A stretch of DNA of 64,000 nt, taken from positions 4,028,501 through 4,092,500 of the forward strand of contig NZ_CP082362.1 of assembly GCF_020740535.1 (NCBI RefSeq). The letters are read 5' to 3'. The notes beneath the pieces were generated by a model. The model was not told where the DNA came from, ran no database searches, and saw only the letters and a list, made by a program, of their open reading frames with translations. Positions 26,219-34,277 of this stretch are shown here, one piece after another. The translations under genes were made by a program, and so were the position numbers. Each line of letters opens with the position of its first letter. Position 1 is the stretch's first letter. The stretch is from Streptomyces profundus (GTDB lineage: Bacteria; Actinomycetota; Actinomycetes; Streptomycetales; Streptomycetaceae).

Positions 26219-26600
26219 CTCTGTCCTTCACAGGGCAGCTGAGGCGGGTGGGAGCAACCATAGACATACGGCCACTGGGGTGAGCCTACGGGGAGTGGGA
26301 GGCCCGGGACGCCGCGCTCCCATGCCGGGCGAAGTGCGGCGAAAGCGTCCCAACCGCCGTGCCATGGGGCTCTGTCGGAGCCTCCGCCACCCGCGCGGGG
26401 CCCGGCGTGCCGGGCGCGGCCAGGGGCGCCCCGCGCCGCTTCCGGCGTGCGCCCCGGCGCGCGGAGGGCGGCGTGCCGGGCGCGCTCCGTCCGGGCGGTG
26501 TGGGCGACCCCGGAGGGGGCGGCGGTGGACTTCCGGCGGTGGAATGTTGCACGATGGGTCGTCGTTAGCACTCCACAGTGCAGAGTGCCAGGAGGAAGAC
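26219..26600. other. 382-bp intergenic region between penicillin acylase and fmdB
   Basis: This gap sits between two divergent genes and has no convincing gene. It is very GC-rich with short GCGC-type repeats. The only clear signal is the CIRCE-like inverted repeat and ribosome site at its right end. Confidence 0.6.
26565..26591 (+). promoter_or_regulatory. CIRCE-like inverted repeat (candidate HrcA operator)
   Basis: The left arm TTAGCACTC is a perfect match to the CIRCE half-site. After exactly 9 bp comes GAGTGCCAG, which matches 7 of 9 positions of the other half. It overlaps the AGGAGG ribosome site of fmdB, so it lies in the 5' leader. CIRCE is the operator of the heat-shock repressor HrcA. 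Confidence 0.6.
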
Positions 26601-26972
26601 GTGCCGACCTATCAGTACCAGTGCACCGCGTGCGACGAGGGTCTTGAGGTGGTGCAGAAGTTCACCGATGACGCCCTGACCGAGTGCCCCAGTTGTCAGG
26701 GGCGCCTCAAGAAGGTCTACTCGGCGGTCGGCATCGTCTTCAAGGGCTCCGGCTTCTACCGTAATGACAGCCGGAGCACCTCGTCCAGCAGCAGCCCGGC
26801 CTCGGGCGGGGCCAAGGGCGGCGAGAAGGCCGCGGCCTCGTCCGGCGAGTCCTCGAAGTCCGGCTCGGACTCCTCGTCCTCGGCCGGGTCGGCCACGACG
26901 GGCGGCGCCGGGCTCACCGGCGGCTCGTCGAGCAAGAGCAAGAGCACGGGCACCGCGGCGTCCGCCGCATGA
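26601..26972 (+). CDS. FmdB-family zinc ribbon protein
   Basis: This 123-residue protein has an N-terminal zinc ribbon of about 55 residues with two CxxC pairs (CTAC and CPSC) in the order expected for FmdB/RPL36-like regulators, and the closing motif FKGSGFYRND. The C-terminal ~65 residues are a low-complexity Ser/Gly/Lys tail. GTG 26601 has a perfect AGGAGG upstream. It overlaps mtnP (ATGA), so the two are coexpressed. The function of FmdB proteins is unsettled; they may be nucleic-acid-binding. Confidence 0.9.
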   Translation: MPTYQYQCTACDEGLEVVQKFTDDALTECPSCQGRLKKVYSAVGIVFKGSGFYRNDSRSTSSSSSPASGGAKGGEKAAASSGESSKSGSDSSSSAGSATTGGAGLTGGSSSKSKSTGTAASAA

Positions 26973-27844
26973 GCCCTGCCGGCACGGGCGCGACCGGCTC
27001 CGCCGGCGCTGAGTCCGTCGAGGCCGCCGAGATCGGCGTCATCGGCGGGTCCGGTTTCTACTCGTTCCTGGACGACGTGACCGAGATCACAGTCGATACG
27101 CCCTATGGCGCGCCCAGCGACTCCCTCTTCCTGGGCGAGGTCGCCGGCCGCCGGGTGGCGTTCCTGCCGCGTCACGGCCGGGGCCACCACCTGCCCCCGG
27201 CCCGCATCAACTACCGGGCCAACCTCTGGGCCCTCAGATCCGTGGGCGCGCGCCAGGTGCTCGGTCCGTGCGCGGTGGGCGGCCTGCGGCCCGAGTACGG
27301 CCCCGGCACACTGCTGGTGCCCGACCAGCTCGTGGACCGCACCAAGACCCGGGTGGGCACGTTCTACGACGGCGAGACGCGCTCGGACGGGCAGCGGTCC
27401 AACGTGGTCCATGTCTCGCTGGCCGATCCCTACTGCCCGGCCGGCCGCCGGGTGGCCCTGGGGGCCGCGCGGGGACGGGACTGGGACGCGGTGGACGGCG
27501 GCACCATGTGCGTGATCGAGGGGCCGCGCTTCTCCACCCGGGCCGAGTCCCGCTGGCACGCGGCCCAGGGCTGGTCGGTGGTCGGGATGACGGGCCACCC
27601 CGAGGCGATCCTCGCTCGCGAACTTGAGCTGTGCTACACCTCGTTGGCCCTGGTCACCGACCTCGACGCGGGTGCGGAGGCCGGCGAGGGCGTCTCGCAC
27701 GCGGAGGTGCTCGAAGTCTTCGGCCGCAACGTCGGGCGTCTGCGGGACGTGCTCTTCGACGTGGTGAGCGGACTGCCGAAGGAGCGCGACTGCCTCTGCG
27801 CCACGGGGCTGTCGGGCCAGGACCCGGGCATCACGCTGCCCTAG
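26969..27844 (+). CDS. mtnP: S-methyl-5'-thioadenosine phosphorylase
   Basis: This 291-residue enzyme of the purine nucleoside phosphorylase family II splits methylthioadenosine into adenine and methylthioribose-1-phosphate in methionine salvage. Motifs in order are IGVIGGSGFYSFL (phosphate loop), FLPRHGRGHHLPPARINYRA, GGTMCVIEGPRFSTRAE and VGMTGHPEAILARELELCY. The GMTGHPE motif departs from the MTTxPE/MTSxPE of classical MTA phosphorylases, so a wider or different nucleoside substrate is possible. The ATG overlaps the fmdB stop. The first ~20 residues are a variable extension. Confidence 0.9.
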   Translation: MSPAGTGATGSAGAESVEAAEIGVIGGSGFYSFLDDVTEITVDTPYGAPSDSLFLGEVAGRRVAFLPRHGRGHHLPPARINYRANLWALRSVGARQVLGPCAVGGLRPEYGPGTLLVPDQLVDRTKTRVGTFYDGETRSDGQRSNVVHVSLADPYCPAGRRVALGAARGRDWDAVDGGTMCVIEGPRFSTRAESRWHAAQGWSVVGMTGHPEAILARELELCYTSLALVTDLDAGAEAGEGVSHAEVLEVFGRNVGRLRDVLFDVVSGLPKERDCLCATGLSGQDPGITLP

Positions 27845-27852
27845 GGGGGCCG

Positions 27853-27897
27853 GGCGGCACAGCGGGTCGGGAGCCCGGGCCATTGTGCTGGGCCGCC
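27853..27897 (+). terminator. Imperfect hairpin after mtnP
   Basis: An 11-bp stem with one mismatch (27853-27863 with 27887-27897) encloses a further GC-rich inverted segment, starting 9 bp after the mtnP stop. There is no T-run. It is a plausible terminator of the fmdB-mtnP operon. Confidence 0.4.
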
Positions 27898-28022
27898 GTC
27901 CCGCGCGTGGGCGCCCTCTGGCGCACCTCGCCGAGGACGGAACCGGCGTGGGTGAATTCCCTGCGGAGTGGCGGCTGTTCAGTCCGTGCACGGGCGACGT
28001 GTCACTCGTTCGGGTGATGGGC

Positions 28023-28049
28023 TTTTCCACAGGTCAGAGGTTGTCCACA
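28023..28049 (+). promoter_or_regulatory. Two DnaA-box-like 9-mers
   Basis: TTGTCCACA at 28041-28049 equals the streptomycete DnaA box consensus, and TTTTCCACA at 28023-28031 is a one-mismatch copy in the same orientation 18 bp upstream. They lie 41-67 bp before the SAF-domain gene start, far from any visible origin. Confidence 0.5.
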
Positions 28050-28089
28050 GGCTTCGGCGGGATTCTCACGCGGCGGGCAGAGTGGCGCC

Positions 28090-28863
28090 ATGAGCCCCTA
28101 TCCGGACGCCGCCGAGGCGGCCCTCAGAACGCCCGGCCTTCCCGCCGAGCCGCCCGATCCCATCCGTCGCGCCCGTCGGGGCCGCGCCCCCGACCAACGC
28201 GCGTCCGCCGCCTGGGCGGCGGTGGGCCACGGCTCCCGGGGTGGGCCGGCGGCGCCTTCCGCTGCGGGCGCCCGCGCGCCGCAGTGCGGCGTGGTGCCGT
28301 CCTTCGCCCCCATTCGCCCGCGTGGCTCCCGCCGCCCGCTGTGGTGGCTGCTGCGCCGCCGGCGGCCGGTGGCCGGGGTGCTCGCGCTGCTGGCGGCGCT
28401 GGTGTCGCTGCTGCTGCCCCATGCCGGGGCCGAGCCGGCGAGCCCACCGGACCCGCTGGTCAGCGGCGGTTCGCCGGCCGCCCAGGAGGCGGACGATGAG
28501 CCTCAGGCTGCCGCCGCGGAGCCGAGGCAACTCTCGTTGACGCTGCCGATCGCGGATCCGGCCTCGGTTCGCTCGCTCACGCCCGGGGATCGAGTCGACG
28601 TGTTCGCCACCGCGCCTTCGGGCGGGGGAGCGGAGGGGGGCTCGTCCGGTGTCCCCGAGGCCAGGCTGGTCGCCAGCGGCGCCAGGGTGGCCGAGGTGCC
28701 GGAGCCCCCCGGCGGGGCGGCGGAGGAGCGCGGCACGGCGCTCTCCTCGGGCGTCGAGCCGGATGGCCTCGGGGCACGGCTGGTGCTCTCCGTCGCCCCC
28801 GACACGGCGGCCGAGCTGGCGGGCGCGGCGGCCGGTTCGACGCTGGCGGTCGCGCGATGGTGA
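28090..28863 (+). CDS. SAF-domain (RcpC/CpaB-like) membrane protein
   Basis: This 257-residue protein has a long charged N-terminus (about 80 residues), a single membrane segment (PVAGVLALLAALVSLLLP, about 98-115) and an extracytoplasmic C-terminus resembling the CpaB/RcpC SAF region: LTLPIADPASVRSLTPGDRVD, ARLVASGARVAEVPEP and LVLSVAPDTAAELAGAAAG. In CpaB, this domain helps assemble Flp-type pili. No pilus genes are near, so a role in pili is uncertain. The gene precedes mscL on the same strand with a 132-bp gap. Confidence 0.72.
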   Translation: MSPYPDAAEAALRTPGLPAEPPDPIRRARRGRAPDQRASAAWAAVGHGSRGGPAAPSAAGARAPQCGVVPSFAPIRPRGSRRPLWWLLRRRRPVAGVLALLAALVSLLLPHAGAEPASPPDPLVSGGSPAAQEADDEPQAAAAEPRQLSLTLPIADPASVRSLTPGDRVDVFATAPSGGGAEGGSSGVPEARLVASGARVAEVPEPPGGAAEERGTALSSGVEPDGLGARLVLSVAPDTAAELAGAAAGSTLAVARW

Positions 28864-28995
28864 GCGCCCGCCGGGGGCGATGTCCGGATTGGACAGCCTC
28901 CCGCGGCATGTTGCACGGTGACCCGCACGGAATCCCGGGGCCCCGGGGCGCGCGCGGTGCGCGGTGGCCGAGTGGGGCGGAAGAGAGGCGAAACG

Positions 28996-29595
28996 GTGAG
29001 CGAGGAAGAGCGGGGCGGCAAGCGGGCCCTCACGGAGGCGAGGGGGGTGCTGGCCGGCTTCCGCGAGTTCCTGATGCGTGGGAACGTGGTGGATCTGGCG
29101 GTGGCCGTGGTCATCGGGGCCGCGTTCACCAACATCGTGAACTCGGTGGTCGAGGGGGTGATCAACCCCATGGTGGGTGCCTTCGGCACCCAGGATCTCA
29201 ACGAGTACCAGTCCTGCCTGCGCGGGCTCTGCGAGGAGGACGCCAACGGCGTGATGCAGGGCATCCCGATCCGCTGGGGCTCGGTGATCAGCGCCTCGCT
29301 CACCTTCGTGATCACGGCGGCGGTGGTCTACTTCCTGATGATCCTGCCGATGACCCGCTATCTGGCGCGGCGCAAGGCCAAGCAGCCGGTGGAGCCGGTG
29401 GCGAAGACCGATCTGGATCTGCTGGCCGAGATCAGGGACGAGCTGGTGGCGCTGCGGGCCGCCAGCGCCCCCGCCGCCGATGGCTCGGGTGGCGCCGGCG
29501 GCACCGCCACGGTCGGCGCCCAGCGTCCGGCGCCGGAGGACGCCCCCGGCGGCGGGGCGGATCCCACCGCGACGGGCGGGGATCGCCAGAGCTGA
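28996..29595 (+). CDS. mscL: Large-conductance mechanosensitive channel MscL
   Basis: This 199-residue protein has the pore-lining first membrane helix FREFLMRGNVVDLAVAVVIG and FTNIVNSVVEGVINPM. A periplasmic loop contains two cysteines (SCLRGLCEED), and the second membrane helix is TFVITAAVVYFLMILPM. MscL homopentamers open under membrane tension and release solutes during osmotic downshock. GTG 28996 has AGAGAGG upstream. The usual length is about 130-150 residues; here a Gly/Ala/Pro tail of some 50 residues follows the cytoplasmic helix bundle. The cysteine pair in the loop is unusual compared with E. coli MscL. Confidence 0.93.
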   Translation: MSEEERGGKRALTEARGVLAGFREFLMRGNVVDLAVAVVIGAAFTNIVNSVVEGVINPMVGAFGTQDLNEYQSCLRGLCEEDANGVMQGIPIRWGSVISASLTFVITAAVVYFLMILPMTRYLARRKAKQPVEPVAKTDLDLLAEIRDELVALRAASAPAADGSGGAGGTATVGAQRPAPEDAPGGGADPTATGGDRQS

Positions 29596-29618
29596 GGCCG
29601 TCGGCCACGGCAGGCGGC

Positions 29619-30287
29619 TCAGATGTGGTGCGGTGGCCGCTCGTTGATCAGGCGCAGCAGGTTGCCCTCGGAGGCTTCCTGCGTGGGGTCCTCGCCCCAG
29701 CCGTGGTCGCCGTCGTCCGAGGAACGGCTCGACAGCGGGTCCTCGAAGACCAGCCTTTCGGTGCCCGAGGTGCCACTCGCCGGTGGGATGTCCGCGCTCA
29801 TACGGTCAGGATACGGCCGGGGCGGCAGCGTCCGAGGCGCCAGGTCCTCGTGCCACCAGCGGTCCCGCCCGGGCTCCCAGGGCACAGGCCGCGCCAGCTG
29901 CCTGACCACCAGCACGGTTTCCACCAGCGGGCAGCGGGCGAGGGTGCGGTCCAGGTTCGCCTTGACGCTGTGCACCCGGCCGTCGAGGTCACAGGCGTCA
30001 GCGCAGATCACCACACGGGCCCCGCTGCTGTTGAGGCGGCCCCGAACGAAGTCCCGGTTGTCCCCGAGGGGCAGGGTGAGCCGCTGAGCGCCGATCTTCA
30101 GACAGGCCAGGGTGATCACCACCGACTCCAGGCACATGGGCAGTTGCACGGCCACCGGATCCTGGGCACGGACCCCGTGGCTCAGCAGGGCGGCGCTGGC
30201 CTGGTCTCCCATACGCAGCAGCTGGCCGTGGGTGAGCACGTCGGCCGGACCGGACCAGCGCCCCCCACCATGTTGATCTCCCGACAT
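29619..30287 (-). CDS. Truncated AMP-binding (acyl-CoA synthetase-like) protein
   Basis: This 222-residue protein resembles only the N-terminal portion of acetyl-CoA synthetase-type adenylating enzymes: VLTHGQLLRMGDQASAALLS, DPVAVQLPMCLESVVITLAC and GARVVICADACDLDGR. The adenylate-forming core with the YTSGTTG and YGxTE motifs and the C-terminal lysine domain are absent. It cannot carry out adenylation as such. The reading frame is clean, and the end LLRLINERPPHHI does not look random, so it is likely a conserved short family rather than a recent truncation. ATG 30287 has GTGAGG upstream. Confidence 0.65.
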   Translation of the reverse strand: MSGDQHGGGRWSGPADVLTHGQLLRMGDQASAALLSHGVRAQDPVAVQLPMCLESVVITLACLKIGAQRLTLPLGDNRDFVRGRLNSSGARVVICADACDLDGRVHSVKANLDRTLARCPLVETVLVVRQLARPVPWEPGRDRWWHEDLAPRTLPPRPYPDRMSADIPPASGTSGTERLVFEDPLSSRSSDDGDHGWGEDPTQEASEGNLLRLINERPPHHI

Positions 30288-30312
30288 GTGCCCAGCCTCA
30301 CCGGTGTCGGTA

Positions 30313-30329
30313 GACGTTCGATAAACGTC
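30313..30329 (-). promoter_or_regulatory. Short inverted repeat upstream of the AMP-binding-like gene
   Basis: GACGTT and AACGTC form a perfect 6-bp dyad with a 5-bp spacer, 26 bp before the start codon. A TATCGA hexamer on the minus strand overlaps it and could be a -10. This is a possible operator. Confidence 0.3.
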
Positions 30330-30545
30330 CTCTGTACGGGGTGGCGGCCTGCCGCACTGCGCTTCGCGGGATGGTCGATGACCACCGACGGCCCCGGAAC
30401 GTCGGCGCCCGTCCGGGGCCACGAGCCCTCTCATCGCCTGGTTCCGGCCCCCCGGCCGGCTACGTGGCCCGCCTCATGGCGCGGCCCCACGGCCGCTGGT
30501 CGGTCGTGGGGCCGGCGCCCCGGCGGGTGCCGGGCGGGCTGTGTG

Positions 30546-32075
30546 TCAGTGCACGAGCACCGGAGCCGGCTGCTCCCCGGCCTCCTCGCCCTCGGCGCCG
30601 CTGCGCCCGCCGCCGCGCTCCGCGTTGATCAGCAGGAACGCGATCACCGCCCCCGTCGCGATGATGCCGAAGCCCCACCAGATGGCCACGCTGTAGCCGT
30701 GCACCTCGGACGCGAGACGCAGTTGCAGCTGGGCGTCGTCCGTGGTGGCGTCCTGCAGGCGCGCGGCCAGATAGCCGCTGGTGGCGCTCGCGGCGATGGT
30801 GTTCAGCAGCGCGGTGCCGACGGCCCCACCGATCTGCTGCGCGGTGTTGACCATCGCCGAGGCGACTCCCGCGTCGGTGGGCCGCACCCCGGAGGTGGCC
30901 AGGCTCATCCCCGCCATGAAGGCCGTGCCCATGCCGAGGCCGAGCAGCACCTGCCCCGGCATGATCACCGTGGCGTAGGAGGAGTCCAGCTCCAGCTGGG
31001 TCAGCCAGAGCATGCCCAGCGAGGCCACGAGCAGGCCGGGCCCCATCAGATAGCGCGGCGCCACCAGGGGGGTCAGCCGGGGAGCTATCTGCGTGGATCC
31101 GATGATCATGCCGACGACCATCGGCAGGAACGCGACGCCGGTCTGGACGGGCGAGTACTCGCGAATGATCTGGAGGTACAGGGTCAGGAACAGGAAGAGC
31201 CCGAACATCGCGATCACGGCGAGGGCGAACGCCAGATAGGTGCCGCCCCGGTTGCGGTCGGTGAGCACGCGCAGCGGCAGCAGGGGGTGTTCGACCCGGC
31301 TCTCCACCACCACGAAGGCGATCAACAGCACCGCGGAGGCCACGAAGCTCGCGATCACCCAGGTCTCGCTCCAACCCTGGTGCTCGGCCCGGCTGAACCC
31401 GTAGACCAGCGCGACCAGGCCGAGTGTCGCCAACAGCACACCGGGCACGTCCAGCGGGGAGCGGTTGCGCGCCTCGTCCGGTTCGCGGATCACGAGGACG
31501 GCGCCGATCACGGCGACCACGGCGAAGGGCACGTTCACATAGAAGGTCCAGCGCCAGTCCAGGTACTCGGTGAGCACGCCGCCGAGCAGCAGGCCCACGG
31601 CGGCGCCGGCGCCCGCGATGGCACCGAAGACGCCGAACGCCTTGGCGCGTTCCTTGACGTCGGTGAACATCACGGTGAGCAGGGCGAGCGCCGCGGGAGC
31701 GAGCAGGGCGCCGAAGACGCCCTGGAGGGCCCGCGCGCCGAACATCATCAGCTGGTTCTGCGCCGCTCCTCCGAGCGCTGAGGCGAAGGCGAAGCCGACC
31801 AGGCCCAGGATGAAGGTGCGCTGCCGGCCCCAGATGTCGGAGATGCGTCCGCCGAAGAGCAGCAGACCACCAAAGGCCAGGGCATAGGCGGTGATCACCC
31901 ACTGGCGGTCACCCGCCGAGATGCCGAGGTCCTCCTGGGCGGTGGGAAGGGCGATGTTCACGATCGTGCCGTCGAGCACGACCATCAGTTGAGCCAACGC
32001 GATGAAGAACAGAGCCTGCCAGCGCCTGGGGTTGGCGCCGACCGGCGTCGGGCTCACGGTGGTGTCGGGTGGCAT
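30546..32075 (-). CDS. MFS drug exporter, DHA2 (EmrB/QacA) family
   Basis: This 509-residue inner-membrane protein has about 14 hydrophobic helices. Motif D1 lies in LMVVLDGTIVNIALPTAQ, motif A is RISDIWGRQRTF between helices 2 and 3, and the antiporter motif C region is GPGxxGPxxG-like (AGAGAAVGLLLGGVL). It uses the proton gradient to expel hydrophobic or cationic drugs. It lies 155 bp downstream of a TetR-family regulator gene on the same strand, the usual arrangement for a substrate-inducible exporter. The substrate cannot be read from sequence. Confidence 0.93.
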   Translation of the reverse strand: MPPDTTVSPTPVGANPRRWQALFFIALAQLMVVLDGTIVNIALPTAQEDLGISAGDRQWVITAYALAFGGLLLFGGRISDIWGRQRTFILGLVGFAFASALGGAAQNQLMMFGARALQGVFGALLAPAALALLTVMFTDVKERAKAFGVFGAIAGAGAAVGLLLGGVLTEYLDWRWTFYVNVPFAVVAVIGAVLVIREPDEARNRSPLDVPGVLLATLGLVALVYGFSRAEHQGWSETWVIASFVASAVLLIAFVVVESRVEHPLLPLRVLTDRNRGGTYLAFALAVIAMFGLFLFLTLYLQIIREYSPVQTGVAFLPMVVGMIIGSTQIAPRLTPLVAPRYLMGPGLLVASLGMLWLTQLELDSSYATVIMPGQVLLGLGMGTAFMAGMSLATSGVRPTDAGVASAMVNTAQQIGGAVGTALLNTIAASATSGYLAARLQDATTDDAQLQLRLASEVHGYSVAIWWGFGIIATGAVIAFLLINAERGGGRSGAEGEEAGEQPAPVLVH

Positions 32076-32230
32076 GGGCGTTCTACCTCATAAGGGAGAT
32101 AAGGGGCGACGATGGGGGAGGGTGAGCCCCCGGTCGGGCATGCGGCCCGATCGGCGCTCAGCGGAGGCGCTGATCTGATGGACCCGGCGTGGCGCGGAAA
32201 CTCAGCGCTGAGTCGCCGGCCCGGGGGAGT

Positions 32231-32887
32231 TCAGCGGATCTCGTCTTTGAGATCCGCCAATCGCAGGGCGCCTCCCGCGAGTTCGCTGCGTGGAGGAGTC
32301 CGCAGGCCGTCCAGGAAGATCTGGAGGTGCCGTCTGGACAGGTCGACGTCGTTGGAGCATGGGCTGCCCGGCACGGACAGCGTGAGCCGGCTGATGGCGA
32401 TCAGAAGGTCTCCCGCGCCCACGTCGGAACGCAGCTGGCCCGAAGCGTGCGCGGCGGCCAGCAGTTGCTCGGTGATGTGGAGGGCCCGGTTCCGGCTGGC
32501 GGCCAGCTCCGAGTTCTCTCCCTCGGCGCCGACGCCGAGCAGGTGGCAGAGGCCGCCGACGCGTTCCTCGGCCGAGTCGAGGATGAGGCGGCTCAGCGCC
32601 TCGAAAGGGTCGCGCTCGGCCTCCAGTGCCTGTCTGGCGCGCTCGGTGATCCGGTCGCTGACATAGATCAGCATCTGGAGCAGCAGAGACTGCCGGTCGG
32701 GAAAGTGCCGGTACAGCGTGGCATTTCCTACTCCGGCCCGTCGAGCGATTTCGTCGAGGGCGACCTCGGGCCCGTGTTCCACCACGGCCTCGCGCGCCGC
32801 GCCCAGGATGCGCTCCCGGTTGCGCGCGGCGTCGGCACGCAGCGGAGTGCGCGCTCCGCACCGCGCGGGCGTCGTGGGCTGGCTCAT
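32231..32887 (-). CDS. TetR-family transcriptional regulator
   Basis: This 218-residue repressor has an N-terminal TetR helix-turn-helix: RILGAAREAVVEHGPEVAL, then DEIARRAGVGNATLYRHFPDR, the recognition helix. The C-terminal ~150 residues are an all-helical ligand-binding and dimer domain (TetR_C_33-like). It precedes the exporter gene and most likely represses both. The upstream region contains near-identical repeats (32929-32979) that are good operator candidates. Confidence 0.92.
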   Translation of the reverse strand: MSQPTTPARCGARTPLRADAARNRERILGAAREAVVEHGPEVALDEIARRAGVGNATLYRHFPDRQSLLLQMLIYVSDRITERARQALEAERDPFEALSRLILDSAEERVGGLCHLLGVGAEGENSELAASRNRALHITEQLLAAAHASGQLRSDVGAGDLLIAISRLTLSVPGSPCSNDVDLSRRHLQIFLDGLRTPPRSELAGGALRLADLKDEIR

Positions 32888-32928
32888 GAGGGATCCCTCG
32901 CAGCGTGAGAACTCAACAACCGGGGAAA

Positions 32929-32979
32929 GACTCCCCGCTTGATCGGACTCAGGCTTAAACGGGCAGGGACTCCCCGCTT
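32929..32979 (-). promoter_or_regulatory. Direct repeats upstream of tetR
   Basis: The 12-mer GACTCCCCGCTT occurs at 32929-32940 and again at 32968-32979, 39 bp apart. A partly matching GACTCAGGCTT lies between (32946-32956). GGGGA and TCCCC also flank the first copy as a short dyad. They sit 42-92 bp before the TetR start and are candidate operator sites. Confidence 0.45.
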
Positions 32980-33042
32980 ATTTCGGTATGAAGTGTGGGC
33001 ACCGTCACATCCGGCGCCGCACCCGGACGCGCGGGCAGAACT

Positions 33043-33071
33043 CGGCCCCGGCACCTGGGGCGCCGGGGCCG
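33043..33071 (-). terminator. Hairpin after hrdD
   Basis: A perfect 10-bp GC stem (33043-33052 with 33062-33071) with a 9-nt loop lies 65 bp downstream of the hrdD stop on the minus strand. It separates hrdD from the tetR promoter. Confidence 0.55.
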
Positions 33072-33135
33072 TTGAGTGGTGATGTCAGGACTGGCTGTGT
33101 TCCGTCGCCGGCGACGGCCGGGACGACAGGGCGGC

Positions 33136-34146
33136 TCAGGCCGCCGCGTCGAAGCCGGAGTCGCTCGCCATCTTCTTCAGTTCGAGCAGCGCGTGCTTCT
33201 CGATCTGCCGGATGCGCTCCCTGGTCAGGCCGTGCTGCCTGCCCACCTCCGTGAGCGTGCGCTCGCGCCCGTCCTCGATGCCGTAGCGCGCCCTGATGAT
33301 GGCCGCGGTGCGCTGGTCGAGCCGCCCGATGAGGTCCTCAAGGCCCTCGCGGCGCATCATCACCAGCACCGACTGCTCGGGCGAGGCTGCCGAGGTGTCC
33401 TCCAGCAGATCCCCGAACTGGGTCTCGCCCTCGTCGTCCACCGCCATGTTCAGGCTGACCGGGTCACGCGCCCAGTCCAGTACGTCCTGCACGCGCTCCG
33501 GCGTGGAGCCCAGCTCGGCCGATACCTCGGCCGGCTCCGGCTCGCGACCGTGCTCGCGGTTGAACTCCCGCTGCACACGGCGGATCCGGCCCAACTCCTC
33601 GACCAGATGCACCGGCAGCCGGATGGTGCGCGACTGGTCGGCTATCGATCGGGTGATGGCCTGCCTGATCCACCAGGTGGCGTAGGTGGAGAACTTGAAG
33701 CCCTTGGTGTAGTCGAACTTCTCCACGGCCCGCACAAGACCGGCGTTGCCCTCCTGGATGAGGTCGAGCAACGGCAGCCCACTGCGCGGGTACCGGCGCG
33801 CCACGGCGACCACCAGACGCAGGTTGGAACGGATGAAGCTGTCCTTGGCGCGGTCGCCCTCGGCGGCCAGCGCTGCCAGCTCGTCCCGCGAGGCCGAGCC
33901 GGAGGGCCCTTCGGCCGCCGGCTCCTCCTGCTCGTTGAGCAGGCGCTCCGCGTAGAGCCCCGCCTCGATGGCGAGGGACAGCTCGACCTCCTGAGCCGCG
34001 TCGAGCAGCGGAGTGCGGGCTATCTCGTCGAGATACATTCCGACCAGGTCGCGCTCCGTGGCATCGCTGCTCGCGCTCGACCGGACACTGCCCGTCGCGA
34101 CACTGTCATCGGTGTCCTGACGCCGGGCGACGGCACGGGTTGCCAT
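33136..34146 (-). CDS. hrdD: Sigma-70 family RNA polymerase sigma factor HrdD
   Basis: This 336-residue group 2 sigma factor has region 1.2 (DLVGMYLDEIARTPLL), region 2 (RLVVAVARRYPRSGLPLLDL, then KFSTYATWWIRQAITRSIAD), region 3 (VHLVEELGRIRRVQREF) and region 4 with the -35-reading helix (TLTEVGRQHGLTRERIRQIE). It lacks the long N-terminus of the principal factor HrdB. The MATRAVARRQ beginning matches my recollection of HrdD, and the sigma-R-type promoter upstream fits, because hrdD is a known sigma-R target in Streptomyces coelicolor. ATG 34146 has GGGAG 5 nt before it. HrdA or HrdC cannot be excluded without alignment. Confidence 0.85.
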   Translation of the reverse strand: MATRAVARRQDTDDSVATGSVRSSASSDATERDLVGMYLDEIARTPLLDAAQEVELSLAIEAGLYAERLLNEQEEPAAEGPSGSASRDELAALAAEGDRAKDSFIRSNLRLVVAVARRYPRSGLPLLDLIQEGNAGLVRAVEKFDYTKGFKFSTYATWWIRQAITRSIADQSRTIRLPVHLVEELGRIRRVQREFNREHGREPEPAEVSAELGSTPERVQDVLDWARDPVSLNMAVDDEGETQFGDLLEDTSAASPEQSVLVMMRREGLEDLIGRLDQRTAAIIRARYGIEDGRERTLTEVGRQHGLTRERIRQIEKHALLELKKMASDSGFDAAA

Positions 34147-34250
34147 ACGTGCTCCCTTGCGAATTGATCAATGGTGATCTGGGCGATCACACGAGGTCCT
34201 CCTCGGACCGGACCGGGACGCCCCCTTGCCTCCCGAGCCCGTAACGATCT

Positions 34251-34277
34251 AACGACGGGAATCCGGACAGAATTCCC
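34251..34277 (-). promoter_or_regulatory. Sigma-R-type promoter of hrdD
   Basis: On the minus strand, GGGAAT (34272-34277) is followed by exactly 18 bp and then GTT (34251-34253), a full match to the sigma-R consensus GGAAT-N18-GTT used by the thiol-stress sigma factor. The transcription start would fall near 34244, giving a leader of about 100 nt. Confidence 0.68.
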
